64,000 bases of DNA from Cylindrotheca closterium (GCA_933822405.4 CAKOGP040002158.1:62001-126000), one strand, 5' to 3'; positions 1 through 10,510 are shown, counted from the stretch's first letter. Translations and numbers: made by a program. The notes: generated from the letters alone by a model not told the origin.

Positions 1-2
1 TC

Positions 3-1502
3 TCGTTACTCAAAGAAGCCATCTTGCTCAGTTCCAAACCCATTCCGGAAGCCCACTTGCAACTGGGCAAGATTTTTCTCCAAGACGAAGAAGATTCTAC
101 AGACTTGGCGATTGGTGAGTTTCAATCCATTTTGAAATTGGCCGAACAATCACGATTGGTCAGTGGTTCCAAAAAAGCCAAGAAGCTACGAGGCAGGACT
201 CATTTTCAAATGGCCATGGCCTATCAAGACGAAAACATGATTGCGGAAGCTGCCAATCACTACGACTTGGCCCACAAGTACAAGAGCTGTTGGGATTATT
301 ACATGGCCTCCAAATGCTTTTCCTTGGTTGGCAATCTCCCCAAAGCGATTGAATTTTGCAAATTGGCCTTGGAGAGGGAAGAAGATCTCGGCGACGCCAG
401 GTGCGATACCCATTTGCTCTTGATTTCCATTTACGAAAAATTGTTCTTGGTGGAACAGTTGGAGGGTTCCCTGCAAGAATCCAAGCATTACAAATATCAT
501 CAGGATATCGAACAATATTGTTCCTCTCTCATCAAGGCCAAGAAGTTGGCCTCGAATTCGCAAGAACGCTCCGAATTGTATCTCAGATTGGATACCTTGC
601 AAGGATTGATTCCTTGGAAATTGGACACCATTCAAGAACACTTTCCTCCCAAGACGTGGTTGGCTACCACCAACACTGCCAGTACTTCTTGTAGAACGGG
701 ACGATCGGCAGCCTTTACGGAAGATAGCGAAAATACCTTTGAAATGGGGGAAATGGAAGACAATAATAGCATGTATTCCAATTCGTTGTACAGTACGAGC
801 TTTGACCATGATTGCAAGGATCATGATGGTGAAAATCATCATGGCAGTGACCATGATGATGATAATAATGATGGCAGTGAGGATGAAGATAGCGATTACT
901 ATGATGAGGAGGACGATGACGAGGGTGATGTACTATCCAAGGATGTGCATTCAGATGACGATACTGGTGATGAATGGACCGAAGATAGTCATGATATTGT
1001 CTCTGTGGATCCAGTTATGGAAGACGACGTTTCCTTGCATGATGATGATGATGAGGAAAAAGACGGCGATGATGATCAGGATGATGATAGTCATGAAGAT
1101 GCCATGGATGATTCTGATGATAATCACGATAACGACGACGAGGAAGAGGATTTCGAACCAGAAACGAATGACCATGTAGAAGTAGAAAATGGTGGCAATG
1201 TACTAGAAGCTACACAATGTATTATGCAAGAGCCAGAAACAGACGACGAGGAACATTCCGAAGCCAACGAACTAATGGAAGACAGTCATGATGATGCTAC
1301 TCCAGATGGTGATGACCAAGAAGACCAGCCTCTGGAGACAGCGAAGGATGATGAGCAAAATGGCCATTCAAAATTGGGAGCAGCCAATGATGATAATGAT
1401 GAAAAGAAAGATCCTATTCCAGATCTAGTTGCTGACTCTGGTGTGGACGAGGATGCTTCTGCTGTGAAGATGGAAGAGGAATCCGATGAAGCTAGTCTAT
1501 AA
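3..1502 (+). CDS. TPR-like protein with long acidic Asp/His-rich tail, 5' truncated
   Basis: The reading frame is open to the left edge of the window, so the N-terminus and true start are missing; about 500 residues are visible. The first ~210 residues are helical and contain paired-helix repeats of TPR type, for example around HFQMAMAYQDENMIAEAANHY and the following YYMASKCFSLVGNLPKAIEF. From about residue 235 the protein becomes almost purely acidic and low in complexity, with Asp/Glu runs mixed with His, Asn and Ser, encoded by imperfect GAT repeats. TPRs normally bind partner proteins; an acidic tail could bind metal or basic proteins, but that is inference. No catalytic domain is visible in the part present. 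Real coding sequence is likely; the family is not identified. Confidence 0.75.
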   Translation, partial: SLLKEAILLSSKPIPEAHLQLGKIFLQDEEDSTDLAIGEFQSILKLAEQSRLVSGSKKAKKLRGRTHFQMAMAYQDENMIAEAANHYDLAHKYKSCWDYYMASKCFSLVGNLPKAIEFCKLALEREEDLGDARCDTHLLLISIYEKLFLVEQLEGSLQESKHYKYHQDIEQYCSSLIKAKKLASNSQERSELYLRLDTLQGLIPWKLDTIQEHFPPKTWLATTNTASTSCRTGRSAAFTEDSENTFEMGEMEDNNSMYSNSLYSTSFDHDCKDHDGENHHGSDHDDDNNDGSEDEDSDYYDEEDDDEGDVLSKDVHSDDDTGDEWTEDSHDIVSVDPVMEDDVSLHDDDDEEKDGDDDQDDDSHEDAMDDSDDNHDNDDEEEDFEPETNDHVEVENGGNVLEATQCIMQEPETDDEEHSEANELMEDSHDDATPDGDDQEDQPLETAKDDEQNGHSKLGAANDDNDEKKDPIPDLVADSGVDEDASAVKMEEESDEASL

Positions 1503-2185
1503 TTGAAAGAGAAAGAAGAAGAACGGAAACAGTGAAAGTACTCTTTTGCAATTTTGGACAAGCAGCGGACTGTTTGCATGTTCTGTAACTATTATTTGTC
1601 GTCTTGCGACAGCAACATCATGTTGTTGGTAATGACCAAGATGATGTCGGCTGCGCACTAGACTCACTCTACATGATATATCATATAAGACCACAATGTA
1701 CTATTTACCCAAAGGAAAGGCTCTTTCATAGAAGGAAGACTTTAGAATGAATCATGCATAGCAAAATGCATCGGCATTATTCATTCTTAGTTACCACGGT
1801 TACCGGGGTGCTGGTATACCAGTGATACCGGTACACGTACTGGTATAGTTCACTCAAACTTGCCGTGGGACTGACTGCCTTGTAGCCTTGACACCGGTAT
1901 TCGCATATCTGAATATATCCGGGTTCCGTTTTCAAAGAATACAGGCGATATATGAATATACCGTATGAATATTCGATTCATTCACGAATACGCAGTCTCA
2001 AAAACACCAATGATGATGACTCTCTCCGACTCCCCAAATTAAATTTCGGCCACAGAGAGAAGAAGAATAAACCACAGAGGCAACTCGAAGTTGAAAGTGA
2101 TCAAACATAACGTAACGTCAAGCCTTACGTTTACTTTCCCACTGCCTGATACCAGCTCAAACGGCATCAAAGAGTACCCAGACAG
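1503..2185. other. intergenic
   Basis: 3' flank of the TPR-like gene and 5' flank of the next gene. No supportable ORF. Around 1790-1850 there are imperfect inverted words built on GGTA and TACC, with an exact TACCGGTA at 1826-1833. Around 1909-1992 the word GAATA recurs. Possible promoter, unproven. Confidence 0.5.
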
Positions 2186-2845
2186 ATGCAACGCCCCGAA
2201 GTGGAAATCCTGCAAAGTTCAGCCGAAGGCACTCGTGAAACCGCACCCAAAGCTGGAATCTCCGTGACGGCCTCTCGGTCCCTCTCGATGGCTTCCACAC
2301 CGGCCGAAACCTATCCGCAAAAGGATGTGCCCAGAGTGAAACCCGTCAGTCCCACCAATCTGACCCACGCGTCGACGGGAGGCGGCAATGGTCCCACCAT
2401 TGGAACGGCGAGTTGCTGGAACGCGCTCCAGCAAATTCAAGACTCCATTGTCGAAACCTCCCAAGCCGCTCGAGCGTCTCGCCTGAGTTCCGAATACTCG
2501 GGACAATCTGCAATGCGAGCAAAGGTCAATGACACCCTGGGGGTCGCCAAGGTGGCATCGGTCACCTGTTGGTCCAAAATGTCCCAATTTGCCTGGGATT
2601 TGGCCTTGCCCGAAGTGGATTCCAACAAGCATTCCGATGGTGGTACTAAATCGAACAAAGTTCCAGCGGGGATGCAAAATGTGACGGGGGTGACCAATGC
2701 CGAACGATTGAAACAAAAGGCGGCCCAATCCGTCACGGCACCGGAATTGCCACCGGAAGGAGAATCATCGTTGCCAGAAGAATCATTGACGGTCGACGAA
2801 GACGGATTGGCAGTGGAGGTGATTGAGAATGTGGATAGTTTGTGA
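2186..2845 (+). CDS. hypothetical protein, 219 aa
   Basis: Complete ATG-to-TGA frame of 219 residues that I do not recognise. It is polar, rich in Ser, Thr, Ala and Glu, with no membrane segment or signal peptide. A central stretch (about residues 75-155) has Trp and spaced hydrophobics (CWNALQQIQDSI, CWSKMSQFAWDL) and may be helical. Both strands have overlapping open frames, but the plus frame has the usual coding bias, an ATG and an acidic C-terminal tail. Probably soluble and partly disordered. No function is proposed. Confidence 0.6.
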   Translation: MQRPEVEILQSSAEGTRETAPKAGISVTASRSLSMASTPAETYPQKDVPRVKPVSPTNLTHASTGGGNGPTIGTASCWNALQQIQDSIVETSQAARASRLSSEYSGQSAMRAKVNDTLGVAKVASVTCWSKMSQFAWDLALPEVDSNKHSDGGTKSNKVPAGMQNVTGVTNAERLKQKAAQSVTAPELPPEGESSLPEESLTVDEDGLAVEVIENVDSL

Positions 2846-3731
2846 TGAAAATGCTTGATTCAATTCATTCCTATACCTTCATTCATTCACAACAAAAAAG
2901 TCCAAACATCTGGCATTGCTACTGTAAATTCTCATTCATTCATTCATCCACATTATCATGCTTTTAAAATGCAATAGACATCCTATATATATATATATAT
3001 ATATATATAGATGTATATGTATTCTTAATCTTTCCAACACTGATGATTCGAGGCGCCATGTAATTGGGAGAATGAAAGAATGAATATTTATAGTTATATA
3101 TATATATATATATATATACTGCTTCATTGATTGTTGTTTCCATGCATTCATGATTGGCGGCAAAATGTCGCTACAATCGACAATGCAGAGCAGCAAAAAG
3201 GGGAACGGCAGTAACTGACTATACAGTACATATACCGAGACTGACTGACTGACTGACTACATGTACCGTCTGACTAACTCGGCAGACCTATTGCAAGTGT
3301 ATTTTGTGTTGTGTAGAAAATTTAAAAAAAACCCAACCAGGATATTATCGCCATGTAGGTGTGTATACTTTCGTTATCTATAATTGTTGTTGTTGTTGTT
3401 GTTGTTTGCCATTGCATTGTTTTAGGGATGAGAGTGGTAGGCTTCTGCGTTTGGCCCCTTCGGTTCTTCCTCCCTCAGGCATGCATGCATGCATGCATCA
3501 AGGCAATTCTCATCTTGCATGCCAAAGCCACGATTCACGAGCCATGGCTTCTTCTTCCTTTCTTGCTTGGGCAGCCTTGGAAAAAATGAGGCTTGGAAAT
3601 GTGTAGTAGTGTATGCATTTTTTTTACGTGTAAGTACAGTATGATGATAAAACTCTGTACATGTTCTTCAAAATAGTAGGTAGTAGTTGTTCGTTCCCCG
3701 CCTCCCTCCTTTAGCTAGCTAGCAAGGCTAG
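2846..3731. other. intergenic, microsatellite-rich
   Basis: Contains (AT)n at about 2984-3009 and 3095-3119, (GACT)n at 3239-3258, (GTT)n at 3384-3407 and (ATGC)n at 3479-3498. An open frame at 3304-3606 crosses the GTT repeat and gives poly-Cys; I do not accept it as a gene. The rest shows nothing recognisable. Confidence 0.6.
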
Positions 3732-3887
3732 CTAGGCCGCAGGAACCAGTGTCATGGTAGTCATCATCATTTCATCATGCTGCTGTTGCCATTCGGCCAG
3801 TTCCATTTGCAAGGTATCATACAATAGAAACCTGGCAATGATGAGAACTTTTACCATCATGGTTATTCGAGAAGCGTCCATCAACAT
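3732..3887 (-). CDS. candidate 51-aa small protein
   Basis: A short minus-strand ATG frame ending in TAG, followed by a repeat-rich flank. The 51 residues include an amphipathic hydrophobic stretch (VKVLIIARFLLYDTL), then a charged Gln/Glu/His segment and a Met/Thr-rich tail. It could be a tiny membrane protein, the last exon of a spliced gene, or chance. Homologues in other diatoms would be needed. Low confidence. Confidence 0.22.
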   Translation of the reverse strand: MLMDASRITMMVKVLIIARFLLYDTLQMELAEWQQQHDEMMMTTMTLVPAA

Positions 3888-4596
3888 TTTGATTGAATTG
3901 AATTGAATTGGATTGGATTGTGTGTGAGATGTTTTTTGTGAAGAAGACGAAGAGACGAGACTGTTCTGATATTATATATATATGAGATCAGTAGATCAGA
4001 TGTGATTTGATTTGATTTTGATGTTCTTGAGGTTGTATTTCAGCGAGTTCTTTTGCATCAAATATTTTTTATATTGTGTGCACCTGCTACTATTCTCTTT
4101 TCTGGCCAAAAAGAGGAGAAAGATACCTGCTGATAAGACAAATTCCTACCGGAAGCCTGCGTACCGGCACTTTCTGCTTTCGACGACATCACTTAATTGA
4201 CACTACTGTGACCGAACCTTTTGCCGAAATTCGACCTCGAAGATTCGAGATTCATTCGATTCCTTCGACCTTCAAAAGATTCTCGGAGTTGAGAGTTGCT
4301 GGCGACTGACTGACTGACTCACTCACTCACTCGCTCAGCGAGCACATCATTATTGGCGGTATACTACCGGTACACGTGTAGACGTGTACAGTCAACGGAC
4401 TCACTCGCCGAACGGATAAGCTTCGGTAAACAAGGGTACCGGTATATCCCGCTTCCCGTGAAATCGGTAATTCCCTTTTATTGGGAGCCATCCACGCTCT
4501 GACAATTTATAAAAAAGATGATGATAATATTGGCAAGATTGATTCATTGATTCATTGATTGATTGATTCAGATCATTCTCGACGAATCTAATAATA
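3888..4596. other. intergenic upstream of the YeeZ-like gene
   Basis: Holds GATT/ATTG microsatellites near 3890-3920 and 4540-4568, a GACT/CACT run at 4302-4330, and two exact TACCGGTA palindromes (4365-4372 and 4437-4444) within 240 bp of the next start codon. No gene is supported. Confidence 0.5.
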
Positions 4597-6276
4597 ATGC
4601 AATGCTACATCGCACCAATCGTGAATACATTCTTATTCTCTCTCACCTTACAACTGATTGTGGGCAGTCATTATCATCCTCCTCATGCTGCTGCGTTGGC
4701 ATTTACCCCAGCGACAATCAGCACGACGACTAGGAAATCGTCATCTTGCCGAAAATCGTTCATGGTGCGGCATTATTCCTCATCTACGGTGACTGCCAAT
4801 GAACATAATAATAATGAACATAATAATAATAATAATAATCATGATGATGATGATCCTAAGGACGACAGCAACAACAACAATGCAATCACGACCCCCACAC
4901 GCCGCTTGCTGATTGTGGGATATGGACGGGTGGGTCAACAAGTGGCGGCTCATGCAGCAGCAGCAGCAACATCATCATTGGCATCCGATGATACTAATAC
5001 CATACCATGGTCGTTTGACCAGATTGTGGGTACCACTCGGAACAACAATAATGATGATGATGATGATAATGATAGTACAAGCGCAACTACCGTCTACGAA
5101 GATGATGATGACGACTGTAACATTTCTTCTTGCACTGTGACGACGATTCCAATCTCTGACCTGTTGAATCCACCAGGTACAAGTACTACTACCAGGGTAC
5201 TATTGCAAGACGACTATTATTCCCATGTCTTGATTGCCATGCCTCCCGTAGAGGAAATTTATCAAGCGATTTTGGATTCCTTTTTCTTGTGCAATAATAT
5301 AACAAATTATGACGACGGCGCGGACAGCAATCATGATAAGAATAATACAACAACAACAAAAAATAATAATAATGATACTAAATGGCTGGGCATGGTGTCC
5401 ACGACGGGTGTTTATGGCAATCACCATGGAGAATGGGTGACGGAAGAATCGGAATTGAGGTGTAACAGTGCGGCTGGCGGGTCTACTGCTAAGAAGAATT
5501 ATGTCCAATGGGAACAAGCCTTTCAAAAGAAGGCAACTCTTGGCAAACAACAACAACAACATCGAGTGCGAGTGCGAGTCTTTCGATGTGCGGGTATTTA
5601 CGATTCCACAAAGTCGGCTCTGCACACCTTGTGGAAGAAACAGCAGAAACTGCCACGAGATAATGAAGCAGCAACAACAGCATTTCAACTGCTACAGGAC
5701 AACCAACCATCAACCCAAAAAGGGAAACAGGAGGACAGTACGACGTCCACGACAATAGTAGAATCGAAAACGAATCGAATCCATGTTGCCGATATTGCCC
5801 AAGCAATTGTCAATAGCATGATGATGATGATGGAGGGTGAAGATGAAGAACAACGATCAAATTCATCACCATTTGAGATTTACAATCTTTCCGACGACTT
5901 GCCGGAACGTCGATCCAAAGTGATGGAGTATGCTTCCAATTTATTGACGAATCGCTTGGGTGAAACATGGACAACAAGAGCAGCCGATAGTGAGGAGCTT
6001 GGACTGAGTAATGATGACGACGACAGCAGCAGTGGCAGTAGTGGAATTAGTAGCAGAAAGAAGGATCCTAAAATGCCCAAAAAGGAATCTGCTGGAGAAA
6101 CCAAATCCATTCGTCGGACTCGACGGGAACAAGAACCCAAACTCATCGACAATCAAAAGCTCAAAAGAACATTGTTGCCAGAACTTGCATATCCAACCTA
6201 CAAGGAGGGTCTGGATGCCATTTTATTGGATCCACAGGCGCCTTGGAACCAGAACAAGAATAGCGAACAACGTTGA
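4597..6276 (+). CDS. plastid-targeted YeeZ-like NAD(P)-binding epimerase/dehydratase
   Basis: A 559-residue single-exon protein. Residues 1-35 are a signal peptide ending in ALA with Phe at 36, the junction typical of secondary-plastid targeting in diatoms. A Rossmann start follows at about residue 103 (LLIVGYGRVGQQV, a GxGxxG loop). Further on come MVSTTGVYG with a catalytic-region Ser/Thr, and a conserved YVQWEQAF segment. RVFRCAGIYD and NRIHVADIAQAI match atypical short-chain dehydrogenases of the YeeZ/NAD-dependent epimerase type. The canonical YxxxK is not obvious, as is common in that group. Asn/Asp-rich repeats (AAT and GAT codons) inflate several loops, making it much longer than bacterial relatives of about 275-300 residues. 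Substrate unknown. Confidence 0.78.
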   Translation: MQCYIAPIVNTFLFSLTLQLIVGSHYHPPHAAALAFTPATISTTTRKSSSCRKSFMVRHYSSSTVTANEHNNNEHNNNNNNHDDDDPKDDSNNNNAITTPTRRLLIVGYGRVGQQVAAHAAAAATSSLASDDTNTIPWSFDQIVGTTRNNNNDDDDDNDSTSATTVYEDDDDDCNISSCTVTTIPISDLLNPPGTSTTTRVLLQDDYYSHVLIAMPPVEEIYQAILDSFFLCNNITNYDDGADSNHDKNNTTTTKNNNNDTKWLGMVSTTGVYGNHHGEWVTEESELRCNSAAGGSTAKKNYVQWEQAFQKKATLGKQQQQHRVRVRVFRCAGIYDSTKSALHTLWKKQQKLPRDNEAATTAFQLLQDNQPSTQKGKQEDSTTSTTIVESKTNRIHVADIAQAIVNSMMMMMEGEDEEQRSNSSPFEIYNLSDDLPERRSKVMEYASNLLTNRLGETWTTRAADSEELGLSNDDDDSSSGSSGISSRKKDPKMPKKESAGETKSIRRTRREQEPKLIDNQKLKRTLLPELAYPTYKEGLDAILLDPQAPWNQNKNSEQR

Positions 6277-7707
6277 CAATATTGTGCTATTGTGCCCTCT
6301 CTTTCTCTCAAGTGCCCATCTGCGATTGCTGAATTCAATGGCATTGAGTGACCCAATCCATCTCCTTCTTATATCGTGACATACAAAATGTTCGCGCAAA
6401 AAGAGATGATATTTTCATCAGTGTAAGTGTACAGTATTGTAACAGTCTGCTTCACACTGTAACAGCTGCACTTATTGCAACAGAAATAATACCATTCCAT
6501 GTTCCATGAATGAAACATTGGGTTACGCCACCCGTTGTCACTTTATCCAATCGTTGCCCTGCTTTCTATTTAGATACTTTAAAATTGACAGGGAGGGGCG
6601 CACTCTTTATTTGTGCATGCTCCCTATCTTCTACGAGCCAAGCCTCGCCGATTATAACCAACTCAGCACCAATCTCAACTGTTTGAGATCCCTCTCCTTA
6701 TTGTCCTTCTCGAACGACTTCGTGTCGGATCCGTACTAACTTTCGAGCCGGGCATTTCCAAAGTCAATAAACCTAATCTTCTGACCGTCAAATAAGACAA
6801 GATTGCGCATTTCCAAATCTCCGTGGGCGACACCTGCTTCGTGCACTGCTGCTTTTAGATCAGCTATAGTAATGCTTGGTTGTATGTAGACACCGACTCC
6901 CCGTCGAAAGCCTTGTGCGTGTCGAGGTGGGCCCATTTTTATATACAACAGTAGTAGTAGAAAAAAGGCAACCGCATCGCCACACGTTCAGGAATGAATC
7001 ACCCAAGACGATGCATTGACTATATTATCGAGCCGCAACATGCAAAAATTGTGGGATCGCGCCGTCCCTTGTGGATGACACAAGATGTGGTAGACTTGTG
7101 TTTCATGCTTCAGCTCACCAATACGAGTGTTGTACTATCACCATGCAATGTGATGTGAGTGAGAGTATTATGGTAGTGCGGCGTGGCGTGGCGTGGGTTT
7201 TCGAGCACTCTTCACGACTACGACGACTAACGTACAAGTACCCTGGTGCACGTGTGCTGGTACCGGCACTGGTGCTAGCACTCACTACCGGGGATGGCCA
7301 GGAAAATCAACATTTACTCCCAAGAATTGAGTGCTAAATTTCTATTTCCCGGCCGTTCCGGTACCAGGTAGTCGTCCTCGTCCGATGCGAAGTCCGACGT
7401 GGAAGTCAAACGAGTCGATTGACAAGAACCGAACTCACCAATTGAAGAAGCACGTGCGTGACTTGTTGAAGGTTGATGGATGGATTGATGTGACGAATCT
7501 ATTAGTACTTTGATTGATTAAAATATGTGTGTAAAGTATATCATAGCATACTACAATATATTGTTCTTTTGTGTTGGATATGTTCTTGCTTTTAGCTTTT
7601 TACAGTACTGTTTGGATGCTTATTTCAATTCTATTTTTTTTTTCAGTCAGCCCATCACCAGCAATCTGATGATAAGAAGGAGAACGATCATGATATTGAT
7701 AATCACT
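6277..7707. other. long intergenic region holding one kinase-like relic
   Basis: Apart from the minus-strand kinase-like fragment at 6736-6936, I see no supportable gene in 1.4 kb. There are TACAGTA words (6430-6436 and near 7602) and several near-copies of the TACCGGTA motif around 7250-7370. Confidence 0.5.
6736..6936 (-). pseudogene. protein-kinase-like fragment (catalytic loop plus DFG)
   Basis: A 66-residue minus-strand frame from ATG to TAG. It contains HEAGVAHGDLEMRNLVLF followed by IRFIDFGNAR. This is the catalytic loop (HGDL with the downstream Asn) and the metal-binding DFG of a protein-kinase-like fold, in the style of RIO, aminoglycoside-phosphotransferase or atypical kinases. 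The ATP-binding N-lobe and the rest of the C-lobe are absent, and an in-frame stop lies upstream. A relic is most likely. A possible splice acceptor (ACTATAG just before the LKAAVHEAG segment) leaves open that this is the last exon of a spliced gene. Confidence 0.5.
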
Positions 7708-8466
7708 CTATGGTGCGAGTGCACTCATGGCTGCTTCTTGCCGAACGGCGGTAATACTATCCTCATCATTCTCGTTTTCATTGTATTGTACATTGCAAGA
7801 TCCCTGCAAGTATTCCTTGAGAGTCTTTTGAAAGTCATTCCACAATTTGCGATTTAGCTTGAGTTCTTCCACCAAGCCTTCTTCTGGATGGTACAGGTGC
7901 ACAAATGGAAAGGACTTGACTCCCAAGCCTTCAAACAGGGCGGCAGATTCTTTATCCAATAACGGAATTTGAACCACCTTGACATTTTGCATCGAATGCA
8001 GTCCGGCGGCCATGGCCTTCATTTTGGGTTTCAACCGCAAACAGGTCCGGCACCAGGGAGCTGTGAAAAAGACCACCACGAGGGCATCGGTGACATCCGC
8101 AACATGAGTCTTGTATTCTTGCAAACTATGTACTTGGGTGATCATTTCATTCGTCTTAATGACCATGGGCGAGTCGGATTGTTTGTTTTGCCGCCTCAAA
8201 ATGTTGGACATTCGAAATTTCTTTTTGTTTTTGTTGTCTTGTTCTTCATCTTCTTTTTCCCGGGAGGGCATGTCGAAGATGGAAGACTGCATTCTAGTTT
8301 TTGTTGGTGTTGCTGTTGTTGATGTTGTCAATGTTGACAATCTGTGTCGTTGGTTATTTTGTGGTGTCATGAGAAATGCCAACGTGGAACCATAGCGATA
8401 GGGTCGGAATACGAACAAGCAAATCAAGCAACTGAATAGAGGAAGGGTGTGTGTTCGGAAGATCAT
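7708..8466 (-). CDS. plastid-targeted thioredoxin-like protein
   Basis: A 252-residue protein. Its N-terminus is a hydrophobic signal peptide with a TLA-Phe junction at residues 28-31, like diatom plastid presequences. After a basic, polar linker comes a thioredoxin fold: VVVFFTAPWCRTCLRLKP (about residues 130-147) with redox site W138-C-R-T-C142, and later KSFPFVHLY with the cis-proline. The two cysteines of a CxxC are both present, so thiol-disulphide activity is possible; the WCRTC variant differs from the usual WCGPC. It may be a plastid redox protein; partners are unknown. It is divergent from the LRR-like gene with about 530 bp between start codons. Confidence 0.85.
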   Translation of the reverse strand: MIFRTHTLPLFSCLICLFVFRPYRYGSTLAFLMTPQNNQRHRLSTLTTSTTATPTKTRMQSSIFDMPSREKEDEEQDNKNKKKFRMSNILRRQNKQSDSPMVIKTNEMITQVHSLQEYKTHVADVTDALVVVFFTAPWCRTCLRLKPKMKAMAAGLHSMQNVKVVQIPLLDKESAALFEGLGVKSFPFVHLYHPEEGLVEELKLNRKLWNDFQKTLKEYLQGSCNVQYNENENDEDSITAVRQEAAMSALAP

Positions 8467-8998
8467 TTTGATTATTGTGGTACTTGATAGTCGTGATGTA
8501 TATATATATATATAGAGTCAGTCGTTTGTTGTTGGTAGTGACTAAGCAAGACTGAGTTAGAATGAACGATGATTCAGTCTTGAGACCTCAGATGTGTGTT
8601 TGTGATGTTTGATGTTTCTTCGTTTGTTCTAAAGATTTGTGGGCGAACGCACTACAGTACAGAGAGGTCGCAGATTTACTTACACACGTCACTTTTTTGG
8701 AAGTTTGATTGGCCCATAATGTCAACGGAGGTGGACAGAACGCTTCGTAGCTTGTTCGTAAGTTCGTACCAGCCAGGTAGTGTCATTCGTGAAAGAAGGG
8801 AGTTCGCAATAGACGTAAGGGGGTTCTGTTCGGCATTTCCTCAAAATCCAAATCGTCACGACACCAAAGATACCTCTTTCTTCTCTTGCTCGTTCGGAAC
8901 AATGCTAAGTCACCCGGAAGAACACCCTTCATCATTTTGAATTTGTTCTGGTTGATGATGGCGAAGAAAATCACTTCTTTGGCAGTAGCGATAGAACA
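8467..8998. promoter_or_regulatory. divergent promoter region
   Basis: Non-coding DNA between the start codons of the thioredoxin-like gene (minus) and the LRR-like gene (plus), so it must hold both promoters. An AT run at about 8497-8513 and a TACAGTA word near 8655 are the only visible marks. Confidence 0.45.
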
Positions 8999-10510
8999 AT
9001 GACTGTGACGAAGGATCAACCACCGTTGCTCTTGCGCCTAGAGCGTGGCATGAGTGAGACTTTCATGTTGGAACAAATTGCTTCATTACTACTACATGAT
9101 CAGGATGATCATCCTCCTTGTTCTGTCGTCGTCGTCGTCGTCGTCAAACTGCAAGTCGTTTCCCATTTTTCTTCGGCACCCTTTGTATTTTCCAAGAAGA
9201 TTGCGGATGCTTTGATCCTTGCACTTGGGCATCATTCTCATTGTCAAGTGGATTTGGAGTTTGATTTTCTGAAAGATACGCCGGAACTATCCAGGCTCCT
9301 CTGTGGTTTGGAAAAATCCATCACAACCCTTAAATTGATTGGCATTGTGGTTGGGACAGCAGACACAAAGAAGACAAACTCAATGGCGACCTTGTGGAAC
9401 TACATTAGCAAAAAGGGTACGTCTTTGAAAAATATACATGTGACGATACGAGCCTCCGAGTCTTCCATTCAACCTTTTTGTCAGGCACTGCAAACCAATG
9501 ATTCATTGGAATTGGTTTCCATCTGCTGCTATGACAAACAGCATGTATTGGATGAATCCTTATGGAACGCAATACAATATCACCCATCAGTTACTAAACT
9601 ACATATTGTAGCCTTGGAGCAAACCATGACTTCATTCGTGTCGAGCATTGGCCTAGATCTTGTTGTTGACCATGCTGAAAAAAGCATCCAGCTTCCAAGG
9701 AAATTAAAAGAGTTGCGACTTTCGTCATTGCTGGGTGGTGCCTTATCTCGGAATCATATTGCTACTACTACAGAAAAGGACGAGTCATCAGCATCATCAT
9801 TAATGTGGACCAACTTTATGCTTTCACTCCAAACACAAACACCACACCTACAACGACTCAGTTTGAACAGTATACCAAGTCTGACCACCGACATTGTCGA
9901 CGAAATGTTGTGCAACATCCATCCAAAGCTACAATTTCTAGACTTGCAAGGGAACTATTCCATTCAATCGATTTTCTTTCCAAAGTGGTATAAAACGATC
10001 AAACAACATGCTGGTCCTCAACATGCAGCCTCTCAAATTCGACAAGTCAACATTCTTGGGCCGCTATGGTGGGACATGAACAGCAACAATGCTATAGGTT
10101 TCCATCCACATAGTGACTGTAACAATGGCCACGATGTCGTGACATACCTGATGACACTTTTTGCCAAGCACCTTTGGTTGTATCAACTTGGTGGAAAATT
10201 GGAGCATCTCTTGGAAAAGTTGGACACCCAGCTGCAGCTGGATGGCGGGGTCCTTCAAGAACAAGAACAACAAGAACAACAACAACGCAACAAGAAGAAG
10301 GAACATCTCTTGACACTAGCCGACTGGAATCGATCAGGATCTCGACACTATGCCAGTCAAATATTTGCGTCCAAATCATTTTCACCGGCACTTTTGCCAT
10401 TGGTGCTGCAACGATCATGCCATCAATCGGAAGCAACCATGACAATCCAGCGACAAGCAAGCGTTGTCAACAGGACACTCCAAGAAACTTTACCGATTTT
10501 GCTTCATTGA
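8999..10510 (+). CDS. LRR/RNI-like hypothetical protein, 503 aa
   Basis: Single ATG frame of 503 residues. It shows irregular leucine-rich spacing typical of ribonuclease-inhibitor-like repeats: ITTLKLIGIVVG, LWNYISKKGTSLKNIHVTI, NDSLELVSI, YHPSVTKLHIVAL, LKELRLSSLLG, TPHLQRLSLNSI and LQFLDLQGN. Such repeats usually bind proteins. No F-box, kinase or membrane segment is seen. A Val run (GTC repeats) near residue 42 and a Gln/Glu-rich low-complexity insert near residue 420 are replication-slippage products common in this genome. Specific function unknown. Confidence 0.7.
   Translation: MTVTKDQPPLLLRLERGMSETFMLEQIASLLLHDQDDHPPCSVVVVVVVKLQVVSHFSSAPFVFSKKIADALILALGHHSHCQVDLEFDFLKDTPELSRLLCGLEKSITTLKLIGIVVGTADTKKTNSMATLWNYISKKGTSLKNIHVTIRASESSIQPFCQALQTNDSLELVSICCYDKQHVLDESLWNAIQYHPSVTKLHIVALEQTMTSFVSSIGLDLVVDHAEKSIQLPRKLKELRLSSLLGGALSRNHIATTTEKDESSASSLMWTNFMLSLQTQTPHLQRLSLNSIPSLTTDIVDEMLCNIHPKLQFLDLQGNYSIQSIFFPKWYKTIKQHAGPQHAASQIRQVNILGPLWWDMNSNNAIGFHPHSDCNNGHDVVTYLMTLFAKHLWLYQLGGKLEHLLEKLDTQLQLDGGVLQEQEQQEQQQRNKKKEHLLTLADWNRSGSRHYASQIFASKSFSPALLPLVLQRSCHQSEATMTIQRQASVVNRTLQETLPILLH

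Noticed and set aside
951..1175. Minus-strand and second plus-strand frames over the acidic tail
   Set aside because: Shadows of GAT repeats; give Ile/Met/Val runs.
3304..3606. Plus-strand frame of 100 residues with seven Cys in a row
   Set aside because: It runs through a GTT microsatellite and an ATGC repeat, and its composition does not look like protein.
10092..10460. Minus-strand frames over the LRR-like gene
   Set aside because: Antisense shadow of the longer plus frame; no motif or start context.
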